Positions 1 through 7,178 of a DNA stretch of 35,812 nucleotides are shown one piece after another. Each line of letters starts with the position of its first letter. Positions within the stretch are counted from its first letter, which is position 1. This DNA comes from DATLFA01 sp039934635 (lineage in GTDB: Bacteria > Actinomycetota > Acidimicrobiia > Acidimicrobiales > WLNW01): positions 1 through 35,812 of the forward strand of contig JBDTLT010000034.1 of the NCBI GenBank assembly GCA_039934635.1. The letters are read 5' to 3'. The translations under genes and the position numbers were made by a program. The notes beneath the pieces are model-generated. The model saw only the letters and a program-made list of their open reading frames with translations, was not told where the DNA came from and made no database searches.

Positions 1-79
1 GACGCACGATCGAGCGCCGCGTCGGGTCCGACAAGGCGGCGAAGACGACGTCGAAGCGATCGGGGGTCGTCACGGTCAT
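1..79 (-). CDS. ArsR-family transcriptional regulator, N-terminal fragment
   Basis: Only the first 26 codons lie in the window; the gene runs off the left edge. Reading leftward from ATG at 79, the peptide contains DVVFAALSDPTRRSIVR (about residues 10-26). This matches the first helices of the ArsR/SmtB winged-helix domain, where the A-L-(S/A)-D-P-T-R-R motif is highly characteristic. Family members are dimeric repressors that bind short dyads in their own promoters. Immediately upstream is an AT-rich patch with a perfect 16-bp palindrome, which fits autoregulation. The ligand cannot be judged: metal-site cysteines or an attached SRPBCC partner would lie outside the window. The family call is fairly sure from the motif; the function beyond that is unknown. 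Confidence 0.75.
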   Translation of the reverse strand, partial: MTVTTPDRFDVVFAALSDPTRRSIVR

Positions 80-125
80 CGCGGCCGTCGCGGCGGTCGC
101 TCCTGCGGATACTTCACAGATTAGT

Positions 126-154
126 TATTTAACAGACTGACTATATATAGTCAA
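126..154 (-). promoter_or_regulatory. Probable promoter of the ArsR-type gene
   Basis: On the minus strand TTGACT (149-154) is followed after 17 bases by TAAATA (126-131), a near-consensus -35 with a weak -10, 47 bases before the ATG at 79. The patch is much more AT-rich than its surroundings. Promoter activity is inferred from spacing and composition only. Confidence 0.45.
138..153. repeat. Perfect 16-bp palindrome, candidate operator
   Basis: TGACTATATATAGTCA reads the same on both strands. It covers most of the -35 box and spacer of the promoter serving the ArsR-type gene, where a dimeric repressor would block RNA polymerase. ArsR proteins use comparable AT-rich dyads, so autoregulation is the simplest reading. 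It could instead act as the 3' hairpin of the ferritin-like gene ending at 162, though it lies very close to that stop and has no GC stem. Confidence 0.5.
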
Positions 155-161
155 GGCGCCG

Positions 162-956
162 TCAGGCCGCGGCAGCTGCGTAGTGGTCGATCGCACCGGC
201 CACGAGATGCAGACCGGACAGGCCGGGGAGGCGGTCGATGCGCCGGTCGATGCGGGCACCCATGTTGCGCCCGTCGTTGTCGGTGAACAGGTGGCGGGCG
301 AGGTGCGCAACTTCGGAGCGCGGCATGATCGTGGACCCGACGGGTGCCCAGAAGCGGCGGAGGGCGAAGCGAGTCAGGCGTTGCGCGGCGCGGTTGCCGT
401 CGAGTCGCTCGTGCGCCTGGCTCGAATAGAAGTCGATGTGGCGGCCCTCTTGTCGCATGATGCGATCGAGCAGCGCGCTGAGCACCGGATGATCGGCCTG
501 TGTGCGCAACCTCGAGTAGCCGGCTTGTGTCGACCACTCGTTCACCGCGCCCCACGTCATGTGCACGGCGGTGAAGTTGTTGGTGAGACTGGACGTCAAC
601 ATGGTGCCCATTGGTGCGAGCACCTGCTTGACCCGATGACGCGCCCGCACGGCGGCCACCCGCATTCGGCCCGAGGGCTCGTCGTGAGCGGCGAGCACTT
701 TGCCGAGTGCCTCTCCGTGCCAGAACTCCTCGAACGCCCAGAAGGTCAGGAACGTGGTCATGTCGGGATCGTTGTGCGCCGGCGTGACCAACAGGTCGCG
801 CATGTAGCAGACAGTGTGATGCTCGACGTCGTGCATGTAGCGCAGCGTGCGCAATGTGTCTTGGTCGAGAGGGCGATCTCGGAAGGCGTCGTAGTCGATG
901 TCGCTGTCATCGAGTCGAGCGGTGCGAGTCTTGTAAGTGTCGATGTCGAACTTCAT
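162..956 (-). CDS. Ferritin-like diiron protein (acyl-ACP desaturase/rubrerythrin-like fold)
   Basis: A 264-residue soluble protein. The carboxylate/histidine ligands of a four-helix-bundle diiron centre can be picked out: E45 in DVEHH, E77-x-x-H80 in FEEFWHGE, E140 in VNEW and E170-x-x-H173 in QEGRH. Two ExxH motifs about 93 residues apart with extra Glu between them is the ferritin-like pattern of stearoyl-ACP desaturase-type and related oxygenases or oxidases. The chain is shorter than plant-type desaturases (about 350), so desaturation of an acyl chain is not assured; N-oxygenase or hydroxylase activity is equally possible. It stands alone, with 63 bases to the anti-sigma gene upstream and the ArsR gene downstream on the same strand. 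The fold is fairly certain, the substrate unknown. Confidence 0.65.
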   Translation of the reverse strand: MKFDIDTYKTRTARLDDSDIDYDAFRDRPLDQDTLRTLRYMHDVEHHTVCYMRDLLVTPAHNDPDMTTFLTFWAFEEFWHGEALGKVLAAHDEPSGRMRVAAVRARHRVKQVLAPMGTMLTSSLTNNFTAVHMTWGAVNEWSTQAGYSRLRTQADHPVLSALLDRIMRQEGRHIDFYSSQAHERLDGNRAAQRLTRFALRRFWAPVGSTIMPRSEVAHLARHLFTDNDGRNMGARIDRRIDRLPGLSGLHLVAGAIDHYAAAAA

Positions 957-1019
957 GACCCTTGTTCGTCGCGGGCGTCGACGCGGATCACAAGCGCGAC
1001 ACGAAAGTGCCGTTCGTCG

Positions 1020-1763
1020 TCAGACGTAGCGTCCCGAGACGACAGGATCGCCCGTGGGTTGCGTCGCGCCGCCCGTGGTCTCGTTGGTGATCGCCAGCAG
1101 GCCCGAACAGGCGTCGAGGTGCAGCTTCGATGTTGCAGGGTCGGCGCCCAGCACTGCTAGCGAAACGGGTGTCGGTGCCGTGTCGCGTACACACCAGAGT
1201 TGATACGTGCGATCACGGTCGAGCACGGGTAACTGGTCTGCGTCGAGGAAGAGATCGCCGTCGGGTTCGACGTACGCGATGACCGACAATACGCCGCCGC
1301 TGTCGCGCAGCATCACCGTTCGTGATTGAGGATTGCGCTTTGCCGTATTGGCCTCGCGCTCGACGGCCGCCGCGACCGAATCCGAACCACGCCGATCGAT
1401 CTCGCGTTGTTGGTGGACGATGACGCCGCCCGCCGCGACAAGCGCGATGACCGCGGCCGCGATCGCGAGGATGCGGCCCACTGGGCGCCGTGCCGGTGCC
1501 TTCGCGGGCGACCGAAACGCGTCGAGTTGCAGCGGCGGTGGGGCCGATTCGAGTTCGCTGGCGATGCGCTCCCACAGACCGGCCGGCGCGGCGGCACCGG
1601 CATGAAGGTACGACAGCGCTTCGCGATAGGACTCGACCTCGGCGGCCGCGCGAGGGTTCTCGCGCAGGTAGTCGTCGACGAGGGCGCGCTCGTCGTCGTC
1701 GACGGCGTCGAGCGCATAGACGGCGAGCAGTTCTTCGATCTCGGCGGGCCAACGCTCGCTCAT
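1020..1763 (-). CDS. rskA: Anti-sigma-K factor, RskA family
   Basis: A 247-residue membrane anti-sigma factor. The N-terminal cytoplasmic part (about 1-90, starting MSERWPAEIEELLAVYALDA, with acidic helices) would bind the sigma factor. A single membrane helix follows at about 98-116 (RILAIAAAVIALVAAGGVIV). The extracytoplasmic RskA domain (about 145-247) carries the typical YQLWCVRD and PVSLAVLGA stretches. No HxxxCxxC zinc motif is seen, as in RskA. The ATG at 1763 overlaps the sigma gene stop by four bases (ATGA), so the two are translationally coupled and made in balanced amounts. In mycobacteria RskA releases SigK after regulated proteolysis; the same logic is inferred here. A longer in-frame upstream reading runs through the sigma gene and is not used. 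Confidence 0.85.
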   Translation of the reverse strand: MSERWPAEIEELLAVYALDAVDDDERALVDDYLRENPRAAAEVESYREALSYLHAGAAAPAGLWERIASELESAPPPLQLDAFRSPAKAPARRPVGRILAIAAAVIALVAAGGVIVHQQREIDRRGSDSVAAAVEREANTAKRNPQSRTVMLRDSGGVLSVIAYVEPDGDLFLDADQLPVLDRDRTYQLWCVRDTAPTPVSLAVLGADPATSKLHLDACSGLLAITNETTGGATQPTGDPVVSGRYV

Positions 1764-2407
1764 GATCGGCCCCGCTCGGAGGATGCGGGTTCGGCCTCGT
1801 GGATGTTCAGCGACGAGCGCAGGGTTCGTAATCCCGATCTGATCCGGCTCTTCACGGTGCCCTCGGGCTGGTCGAGTTGGGCTGCGACTTCGCGATAGGT
1901 GAGACCGCGATAGTACGCGAGTGTGATCGCCTCTCGTTCTTCGACACGAAGGGTGCCCAGCGCCCGGGCGATCTGGTCCGCGATGGCCAGTTCGATCGCT
2001 TCGTTCTCGATGTCGTGGCCGGCTTCGGCCAGCACCTGCGCATCGCGCTCCTCGCGGCGGCGCCGCGACTGATCCGACCGCATCACGTCGACGGACTTGC
2101 CGTGCGTCCACGACAACAGCATCGCCCTGAGTGTGCCCCGATCCGGGTCGAAGCGTTCGGGCACGTTCCACAGACGCAGAAAGATCTCCTGGGTGACTTC
2201 CTCGGCCAGCACTCGCGACCCGAGGAGCCGGTTGGCCAGGCCGAAAACTGCCCCGGCATGACGCCGGTAGACCTCGGCCAACGCGTCTTGGTGATAGCGG
2301 GCGATCGCCAGGACCAGCGCGCCCTCACTCGACTGTCTGAGATCTATTGCCACTCGTCGTTTTCGGAACAGACGGGGTTTTGGATGTGGATGCGCAACCG
2401 TGCACAT
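1760..2407 (-). CDS. sigK: ECF RNA polymerase sigma factor, SigK-like
   Basis: A 215-residue extracytoplasmic-function sigma factor. Region 2 spans about 30-115 (QDALAEVYRRHAGAVFGLA, then the -10 recognition helix EEVTQEIFLRLW). Region 4 spans about 148-199 and ends in the helix-turn-helix LTYREVAAQLDQPEGTVKSRI. No extra C-terminal domain is present. ATG at 2407 lies two bases after the stop of the MFS gene, so the upstream transporter, sigma factor and anti-sigma factor probably share a transcript; a GTG at 2353 (VAIDLRQSS) is a plausible later start, since region 2 begins only near residue 30. Its partner RskA-like anti-sigma factor follows with a 4-base overlap. The regulon is unknown; the linked exporter suggests an envelope or redox stress response. 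Confidence 0.88.
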   Translation of the reverse strand: MCTVAHPHPKPRLFRKRRVAIDLRQSSEGALVLAIARYHQDALAEVYRRHAGAVFGLANRLLGSRVLAEEVTQEIFLRLWNVPERFDPDRGTLRAMLLSWTHGKSVDVMRSDQSRRRREERDAQVLAEAGHDIENEAIELAIADQIARALGTLRVEEREAITLAYYRGLTYREVAAQLDQPEGTVKSRIRSGLRTLRSSLNIHEAEPASSERGRS

Positions 2408-2408
2408 G

Positions 2409-3710
2409 TCACTCGGGCTGCACCCCCGAAGGCAGGGTGGCGCCGTCGGGCACGCCGTCGGGATCGACAGCGGGTCTCAGGTCCGCGCGAAAGAACGTGA
2501 ACTCGGGGAGGGTGAAGGCGATGACACCGATGCCCAGGACGCACGCCACGCCGCCGAGGAAGATGGACGTGTTCAGCGAGGTGAGCGCGGCGACCCCGGT
2601 CGCCTCGACGTCGCCGATGGCGGGCCCGGTCGTCCACACGGCCATGCCGACGCCCTGCATCCGACCTTGCAGTTCCGGCGACGCGGACAGCTGCAACATC
2701 GCGTTGCGTGAGACACCACTGATCATGTCGGCGGCGCCGGCGATCGCGAGACATAGGCACGACAGGATCATGCCGTCGACCAAGCCGAAAAACGCGATCG
2801 CGACGCCCCATACGACGATCGACGATATGACAACGACGCCGTGCCGTGTGACGTTGCGGGTCCAGCCCGAGAAGATCGTCGCGACGAACATCCCGAACGG
2901 GATCGACGCCACCATCAGCCCGTAGAAACTGGCGTGGTTCGGGAACCGTTGCGCGGCGATCGGAACGAACAGCGCCTGCGGCATGCCGAAGACCATGGCG
3001 TTCACATCCGCGAGGAACGAACCGATGATGGGCTTGTGACCCCGTAATGCGCGAAATCCGTCGAAGATGACGGCCGCGCTCATACGCGCGGCGCCGGTCG
3101 CCAACGGTGGAATCGGGCGGATGAGCGTCCAACAAAAGAACGAGAACGCGAACGTGATCGCGTCGATGAGGAACGCCCAGCGAACACCGAGCGACGCGAT
3201 GATCACGCCGCCCACCGCCGGCCCGACGACCGACGACGTCGTGTAGGTGGTCGACTGCAACATCAGCGCGGAAGTCAGACGTTCTTTGTCGACGAGGAAG
3301 GGCAGGGCCGATCGCGCGGCAGGCGCGCCTCCCATCAGCAAGCTCGTGCCGATCGCGTGCAGCGCGTACACCGCCCACAGTTGCGTGCCGAAGACGGTCA
3401 CGTTGAGCACGTGGAGCAGCGAGGTCACGGCGCCGACTGCAGCAGACGCGCGGGCCACCATTCGCCGGTCGAAGACGTCGGCGATTGCCCCCCCGATGAC
3501 CGAGCACACGAGCATCGGGAACATCGTGATGCCACTGATGACGCCCAGCGCCAACAACGATCCGGTGCGGTGATATACGAGATACGGAACCGACACCCGT
3601 GTGAATTGGGTGCCGATGGACGAGATCGTGGCGCCCATCCACATGTATCTGAAGTCGCGCGACGCGCGAAGGGGCTCGAGATCGAGGGTCAGCTCGCGCA
3701 GGTTCGGCAC
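2409..3710 (-). CDS. MFS transporter, EntS-like (MFS_3) exporter
   Basis: A 433-residue integral membrane protein with about 12 hydrophobic helices, starting MPNLRELTLDLEPLRASRDFR, the usual L-x-x-x-R-x-F-R entry of the MFS_3/EntS-type exporters. The loop between helices 2 and 3 has GGAIADVFDRRMV, matching the G-x-x-x-D-(R/K) signature A of the superfamily. The sixth helix is followed by a long cytoplasmic loop near residue 205-225. Relatives export siderophores, macrolides or unknown small molecules. Its stop is two bases from the ECF sigma factor start, so it is likely first in a three-gene operon with sigK-rskA. It begins 15 bases after the stop of the dehydrogenase upstream, which may extend that transcript. 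The substrate cannot be told. Confidence 0.75.
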   Translation of the reverse strand: MPNLRELTLDLEPLRASRDFRYMWMGATISSIGTQFTRVSVPYLVYHRTGSLLALGVISGITMFPMLVCSVIGGAIADVFDRRMVARASAAVGAVTSLLHVLNVTVFGTQLWAVYALHAIGTSLLMGGAPAARSALPFLVDKERLTSALMLQSTTYTTSSVVGPAVGGVIIASLGVRWAFLIDAITFAFSFFCWTLIRPIPPLATGAARMSAAVIFDGFRALRGHKPIIGSFLADVNAMVFGMPQALFVPIAAQRFPNHASFYGLMVASIPFGMFVATIFSGWTRNVTRHGVVVISSIVVWGVAIAFFGLVDGMILSCLCLAIAGAADMISGVSRNAMLQLSASPELQGRMQGVGMAVWTTGPAIGDVEATGVAALTSLNTSIFLGGVACVLGIGVIAFTLPEFTFFRADLRPAVDPDGVPDGATLPSGVQPE

Positions 3711-3725
3711 CTATCGACCCAGCAC

Positions 3726-4766
3726 TCAGTAGCCGCCGCTCAGATCCACGACGTTGTCGAGTGGTTCGCCTTTGACGTAGTGGCCGAGGTTGCGCACGAA
3801 CAGATCGAAGGCGCGCTCCATATACCCCTCACCCGAGGCGGAGCTGTGGGGCGAGATGAGCACATTGGGCGCGTCCCACAGCGGGTCGTCGGTAGCCATC
3901 GGTTCGTGGCGCATGACGTCGAGCGCGGCCGCCTTGAGATGACCTGAGCGCAATGCGTCGATGAGCGCAGACTCGTCGACCAGCGTGCCCCGGGCAACGT
4001 TGACGAACACCGAGCCCGGCTTCATCGCGGCGAAGGTCGCGGCGTCGAACAGGCTCTCGTTTGCGGCAGTACCGGGCGCGGCGAGCACCACGACGTCGGA
4101 CCGCCCGAGCACTTCGTTCAGCGAATCGGGCCCGAACAGTTCGTCGACGTACGGCGAGGTCATGCCCGGTTGGTAGCTGCGACGGATGCCGAGCAACTTG
4201 ACGCCGAACGGCTTTGCCCTGATCGCGACCTCGTTGCCGATCGCGCCAAGGCCGATGATCGAGATCGTCTTGCCCATCACCATCGAGCCGAGTGCCATTT
4301 CCCAACGGTGCTCCCGTGACCGCGCGTCGTGCAGCGGGAAGGATTTGTAGATCTGCAAGATGCGGCCGATGACCCATTCGGCGATCGGCGGGGAGCCGAT
4401 ACCGGCACCGTTCGTCAGCGTGACCGACGGCGGCAGGCCGCACGCCTGGTATTGCCCGACTCCCGAACCAACCGCTTGTATCCACCGCAGCTTGGGGGCC
4501 ACGGTCGCGATGTCGATCGGGGCATCGAGCGTCAAGATCACTTCGCCGCGCGCGAACGCCGTGGCCTGCTCGGCGCTGAGCGGTGCCTCGCCCGCTCTCG
4601 TGGCTTCGCTGCGTGGATCTTGCTCGCGACGCACCCGTTGGTCGTGGCTGATCTCGTAGGGAACCGTGAGGAGTTCGATGCCCGGATGGATCGCGGCCAG
4701 GCGGGCGAGGTCGGCGATCCCCGCCACAGCGGGATACGAAATGTGTACGACGAGCGGCTCGGCCAC
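3726..4766 (-). CDS. D-2-hydroxyacid dehydrogenase, NAD-binding
   Basis: A 346-residue cytoplasmic oxidoreductase expected to interconvert a 2-oxoacid and a D-2-hydroxyacid with NAD(P)H. The Rossmann motif is GLGAIG at 172-177. The catalytic triad is visible as R259 in NVARGTLVDE, E288 in RHEP and H307 in SPHSS. The alternating catalytic-Rossmann-catalytic layout and length fit the GyaR/SerA-like family; there is no ACT domain, so serine biosynthesis is unlikely. I chose GTG at 4766 because AGAGGGGG lies just upstream; an ATG at 4829 would add 21 residues that look unlike protein. It is divergent from the ABC permeases, with a promoter and an operator-like dyad between them, suggesting that it acts on the imported compound or its product. 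Confidence 0.85.
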   Translation of the reverse strand: MAEPLVVHISYPAVAGIADLARLAAIHPGIELLTVPYEISHDQRVRREQDPRSEATRAGEAPLSAEQATAFARGEVILTLDAPIDIATVAPKLRWIQAVGSGVGQYQACGLPPSVTLTNGAGIGSPPIAEWVIGRILQIYKSFPLHDARSREHRWEMALGSMVMGKTISIIGLGAIGNEVAIRAKPFGVKLLGIRRSYQPGMTSPYVDELFGPDSLNEVLGRSDVVVLAAPGTAANESLFDAATFAAMKPGSVFVNVARGTLVDESALIDALRSGHLKAAALDVMRHEPMATDDPLWDAPNVLISPHSSASGEGYMERAFDLFVRNLGHYVKGEPLDNVVDLSGGY

Positions 4767-4789
4767 CGCGCCCCCTCTCGATCGAAAAC

Positions 4790-4809
4790 TGCAGCGGATT
4801 ATCGCTGCA
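4790..4809. promoter_or_regulatory. Operator-like inverted repeat in divergent promoter region
   Basis: TGCAGCG and CGCTGCA (7-bp arms) flank the 6-base centre GATTAT. The dyad covers the -10 hexamer of the minus-strand promoter for the hydroxyacid dehydrogenase and lies about 57 bases from the plus-strand -35 box for the transporter. It has the size and symmetry of a GntR, LacI or IclR-type site. No regulator gene is adjacent, so the binding protein is unknown. Confidence 0.5.
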
Positions 4810-4825
4810 AATGATGGTGCGTCAA
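4798..4825 (-). promoter_or_regulatory. Promoter of the D-2-hydroxyacid dehydrogenase gene
   Basis: On the minus strand TTGACG (4820-4825), a 16-base spacer and GATAAT (4798-4803) match consensus at five of six positions each, the best promoter in the window. It lies 31 bases before the GTG at 4766. Confidence 0.6.
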
Positions 4826-4865
4826 GCATTGGCGTGATGCGTGACGAGCGCCCCGTGGCGTGACC

Positions 4866-4895
4866 TTGAACACAGACGGATTCATCGCCTAGCGT
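4866..4895 (+). promoter_or_regulatory. Probable promoter of the permease-SBP-LLM operon
   Basis: TTGAAC (4866-4871), 18 bases, then TAGCGT (4890-4895), 30 bases before the GTG start at 4926. The -10 hexamer fits the loose TANNNT pattern usual in GC-rich actinobacteria, and the same TAGCGT occurs before the GT2 gene at 35389. Confidence 0.4.
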
Positions 4896-4925
4896 GTCGC
4901 GTCAATCGACAAATGGGGGGCTGCA

Positions 4926-5882
4926 GTGGCGCGGACGGTGGGCATCAGGCTGTTGCTGATTGTCCCTGTGCTCTTTTTAGTGAGTCTGGGCACGTTCCAG
5001 CTGATCACATTGGTGCCAGGCAATCCCGAAGTCGAGATCTTGGGCTCCAACGCCTCCGCCGAGGACTACGTACGGGTGCGCTCCGAACTCGGTCTCGACA
5101 AGCCCTGGGCCGAGCGCTACTTCTCCTGGCTGGGCGACGCGGTGCGCGGCGATCTCGGCAAGAACGTGTTGCCGCCGGTCGAGTCGGTCAAGGCAAAGCT
5201 CATGCGAGCGTTCCCCGTCAGCCTCGAGCTCGCCGGTCTCGCGATCGGCCTCGCGCTGCTCATCTCGATCCCCTCGGCCATGGTCGCCGCCTACCGGCCG
5301 GGAGGAGCCTTCGATAGAACCATCAGTAGTACGGCATTTGCGTTCATCTCTGTGCCGTCGTTCTTGTTGGGCATCTTGCTCAAATTGGCCTTCGCGCTCA
5401 ATTGGCAACTCTTACCCGACAGTTTGTGGGTCAGGATCACCGAGGGCGGCCTGATCGAAAACCTCAAGCACGCCGTCCTCCCGGTCCTGTCGATTGCGCT
5501 CGTCGAGGTGGCCGTGTTCACCCGCCTGCTGCGCAACGACTTGATGGCGACGCTGCAGGACGACTTCATCCTCGCCGCCCGGGCCAAGGGCATGACCCCT
5601 CGCCACATCATGACGCGCGAGGCGTTGCGGCCCTCGTCCTTCTCGCTCATCACCCTGGCCGGCGTCAGCCTCGGCCGTTTGATCGGCGGCACGGTGATCG
5701 TCGAACAGCTCTTCGGCCTGCCGGGCGTCGGGGCGGTGGTGGTCGCCGCCGCGGGCAAGAAGGACTATCCCCTCGTGCAGGGCGGCGTGCTGATCATCGC
5801 CTGCGCCTACGTGTTGATCAACGTGCTCATCGACATCTCGTACGCACTTCTCGACCCAAGGATTCGCCGTGGCCGCATCTGA
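4926..5882 (+). CDS. ABC transporter permease, DppB/OppB type
   Basis: A 318-residue inner-membrane subunit of an oligopeptide-type importer. It has the N-terminal helix (about 7-28), the periplasmic segment with the LVPGNP stretch (29-34), and five further helices. The cytoplasmic EAA loop (about 210-240: DFILAARAKGMTPRHIMTREALRPS) docks onto an ATPase. GTG at 4926 is preceded by a run of six G (4915-4920) acting as ribosome site. The downstream permease overlaps it by 14 bases. Its ATPase partners are not in this operon; the two Opp-type ATPases on the opposite strand at 11792-13902 are the obvious candidates. Substrates of this family include peptides, nickel, sugars and other small organics; specificity is not readable from the permease. 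Confidence 0.88.
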   Translation: MARTVGIRLLLIVPVLFLVSLGTFQLITLVPGNPEVEILGSNASAEDYVRVRSELGLDKPWAERYFSWLGDAVRGDLGKNVLPPVESVKAKLMRAFPVSLELAGLAIGLALLISIPSAMVAAYRPGGAFDRTISSTAFAFISVPSFLLGILLKLAFALNWQLLPDSLWVRITEGGLIENLKHAVLPVLSIALVEVAVFTRLLRNDLMATLQDDFILAARAKGMTPRHIMTREALRPSSFSLITLAGVSLGRLIGGTVIVEQLFGLPGVGAVVVAAAGKKDYPLVQGGVLIIACAYVLINVLIDISYALLDPRIRRGRI

Positions 5883-7143
5883 CACGCCCGTTCGCGCCGC
5901 GGGCATGAATTACGCCTCGGCCGCTGCATTTGCGGTAACCGGCGGCGGCAAGCGCAAGTCGCGCCGCGCGAAAGGCAGCGTGCCCTTCGGCCTCGGCGCA
6001 CTCGTCATCGGCCTCGTGTTGCTGTGGATCGGGCTCGTGCTCAACGACATCGTCGAGGGCGTCGCCCGCGGCCTGGTGGGGGTGGTCGCACTCTTGCTGG
6101 CGTTTCGCGCCTTCGAGCGGTTCAAGGGCCAGCAGATCGTCGGGGCGGTGATCCTCGCGATCTTGGCGGTCGGCGTGGCGATCTTCGCCATCGTCGGGCC
6201 CGTAGACCGCGTCAGCAAGCTCGTGGTCGTGCTGGCCGCGTTGACGTTCTTGTTCATTGCCATCGACCGCATCGCGAAGGTTTGGCGCGGCGACGAATTC
6301 GACACCGGGTTGAACCTCTGTTTCGTGTGGCTCTTCCTCATCGTGTTCGGTGCGATCTTCGCCGGCGTGTTGCCGCTGGCCGAGCACCAGGACACCACCA
6401 AGACGATCTCGGTTCCGGGCAACGCCCGTCCCGACCTCTTCTCCAAACATCCGTTGGGTACCAACAACTTCAGCCTCGACCTCTTGGCCCGCAGCGTCTA
6501 CGGGGCCCGTGTGTCGCTGTTGACCGCGGCGTTTGCGGTGATGATCAGCCTGATCATCGGCGGCACGATCGGCATGCTGGCCGGCTACTTCCGCGGTTGG
6601 CTCGACGTCGTGGTGGGTCTCATCACCGACTCGGTGCTGGCCTTCCCCGCCCTCATCTTGCTGATCGCCATCATCACCGTGCTGGGTCGACCCGAACAGA
6701 TGAGCGAGGCCATCGTCAAGGTCGGTGCCGGTTTGGCCATCGTCAGTATTCCGACGATGGTCCGATTATCGCGGGCCAACACGTTGGTGTTCGCGCAGCG
6801 CGAGTTCGTGTTGTCGGCACGGTCGATGGGGGCCAAGAACTTCCGCATCATCTTCCGCGAGATCATGCCCAACGTGGCGCTGCCGTTGCTGTCCTACGCG
6901 TTCATCGTGATCGCGGTGCTCATCGTCGCCGAGGGCTCATTGAGCTTCCTCGGTCTCGGTCTCAAGCCGCCCAAGCCGACGTGGGGCAACATGATCGCCG
7001 AGGGCCAGCAGGCCAACGTGTTGAAGAAGTATCCCCACATCCCGATGGTGCCGGGTGTGGTCATGTTCTTGACCGTCTACAGCTTCAACCGCGTCGGTGA
7101 ATGGGCCCGCTCCAAGTGGGATCCGCGCGAAGCCAAAGTCTGA
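5869..7143 (+). CDS. ABC transporter permease, DppC/OppC type, with extended N-terminal membrane region
   Basis: A 424-residue permease, over 100 residues longer than usual DppC proteins (about 300). Residues from about 150 on are canonical: first helix 150-168, HPLGTNNFSLDLLARSVYG at 194-212, the EAA loop at about 311-340 (REFVLSARSMGAKNFRIIFR) and EGSLSFLGLGL near 355-364. Before this are about 35 polar, basic residues and roughly four extra hydrophobic segments (about 38-57, 62-80, 90-109, 117-133). The GTG start at 5869 overlaps the previous gene by 14 bases, which supports the long form; a start close to the canonical domain would discard a continuous coding stretch. It pairs with the DppB-like subunit to form the pore. 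The role of the extra helices is unknown. Confidence 0.85.
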   Translation: MAASDTPVRAAGMNYASAAAFAVTGGGKRKSRRAKGSVPFGLGALVIGLVLLWIGLVLNDIVEGVARGLVGVVALLLAFRAFERFKGQQIVGAVILAILAVGVAIFAIVGPVDRVSKLVVVLAALTFLFIAIDRIAKVWRGDEFDTGLNLCFVWLFLIVFGAIFAGVLPLAEHQDTTKTISVPGNARPDLFSKHPLGTNNFSLDLLARSVYGARVSLLTAAFAVMISLIIGGTIGMLAGYFRGWLDVVVGLITDSVLAFPALILLIAIITVLGRPEQMSEAIVKVGAGLAIVSIPTMVRLSRANTLVFAQREFVLSARSMGAKNFRIIFREIMPNVALPLLSYAFIVIAVLIVAEGSLSFLGLGLKPPKPTWGNMIAEGQQANVLKKYPHIPMVPGVVMFLTVYSFNRVGEWARSKWDPREAKV

Positions 7144-7149
7144 GAAACG

Positions 7150-7167
7150 CCTCACGGTTCCGCGAGG
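7150..7167 (+). repeat. Imperfect inverted repeat between permease and binding-protein genes
   Basis: CCTCACGG and CCGCGAGG form 8-base arms with one mismatch around TT, in the 35-base gap before the lipoprotein gene, partly overlapping its ribosome site. Hairpins here often raise expression of the binding protein relative to the permeases; with a two-base loop the fold is weak, so this is tentative. Confidence 0.25.
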
Positions 7168-7178
7168 GGATTCGAAGA

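Noticed and set aside
183..1160. Long open frame opposite the ferritin-like and anti-sigma genes
   Set aside because: It is antisense to two well-supported genes, has no family-like motifs and reflects the lack of stop codons in GC-rich DNA.
1020..2171. Anti-sigma gene extended to an upstream start at 2171
   Set aside because: The extra 136 residues run through the sigma factor gene in another frame and are Arg-rich noise; the ATG at 1763 with ATGA overlap is clearly better.
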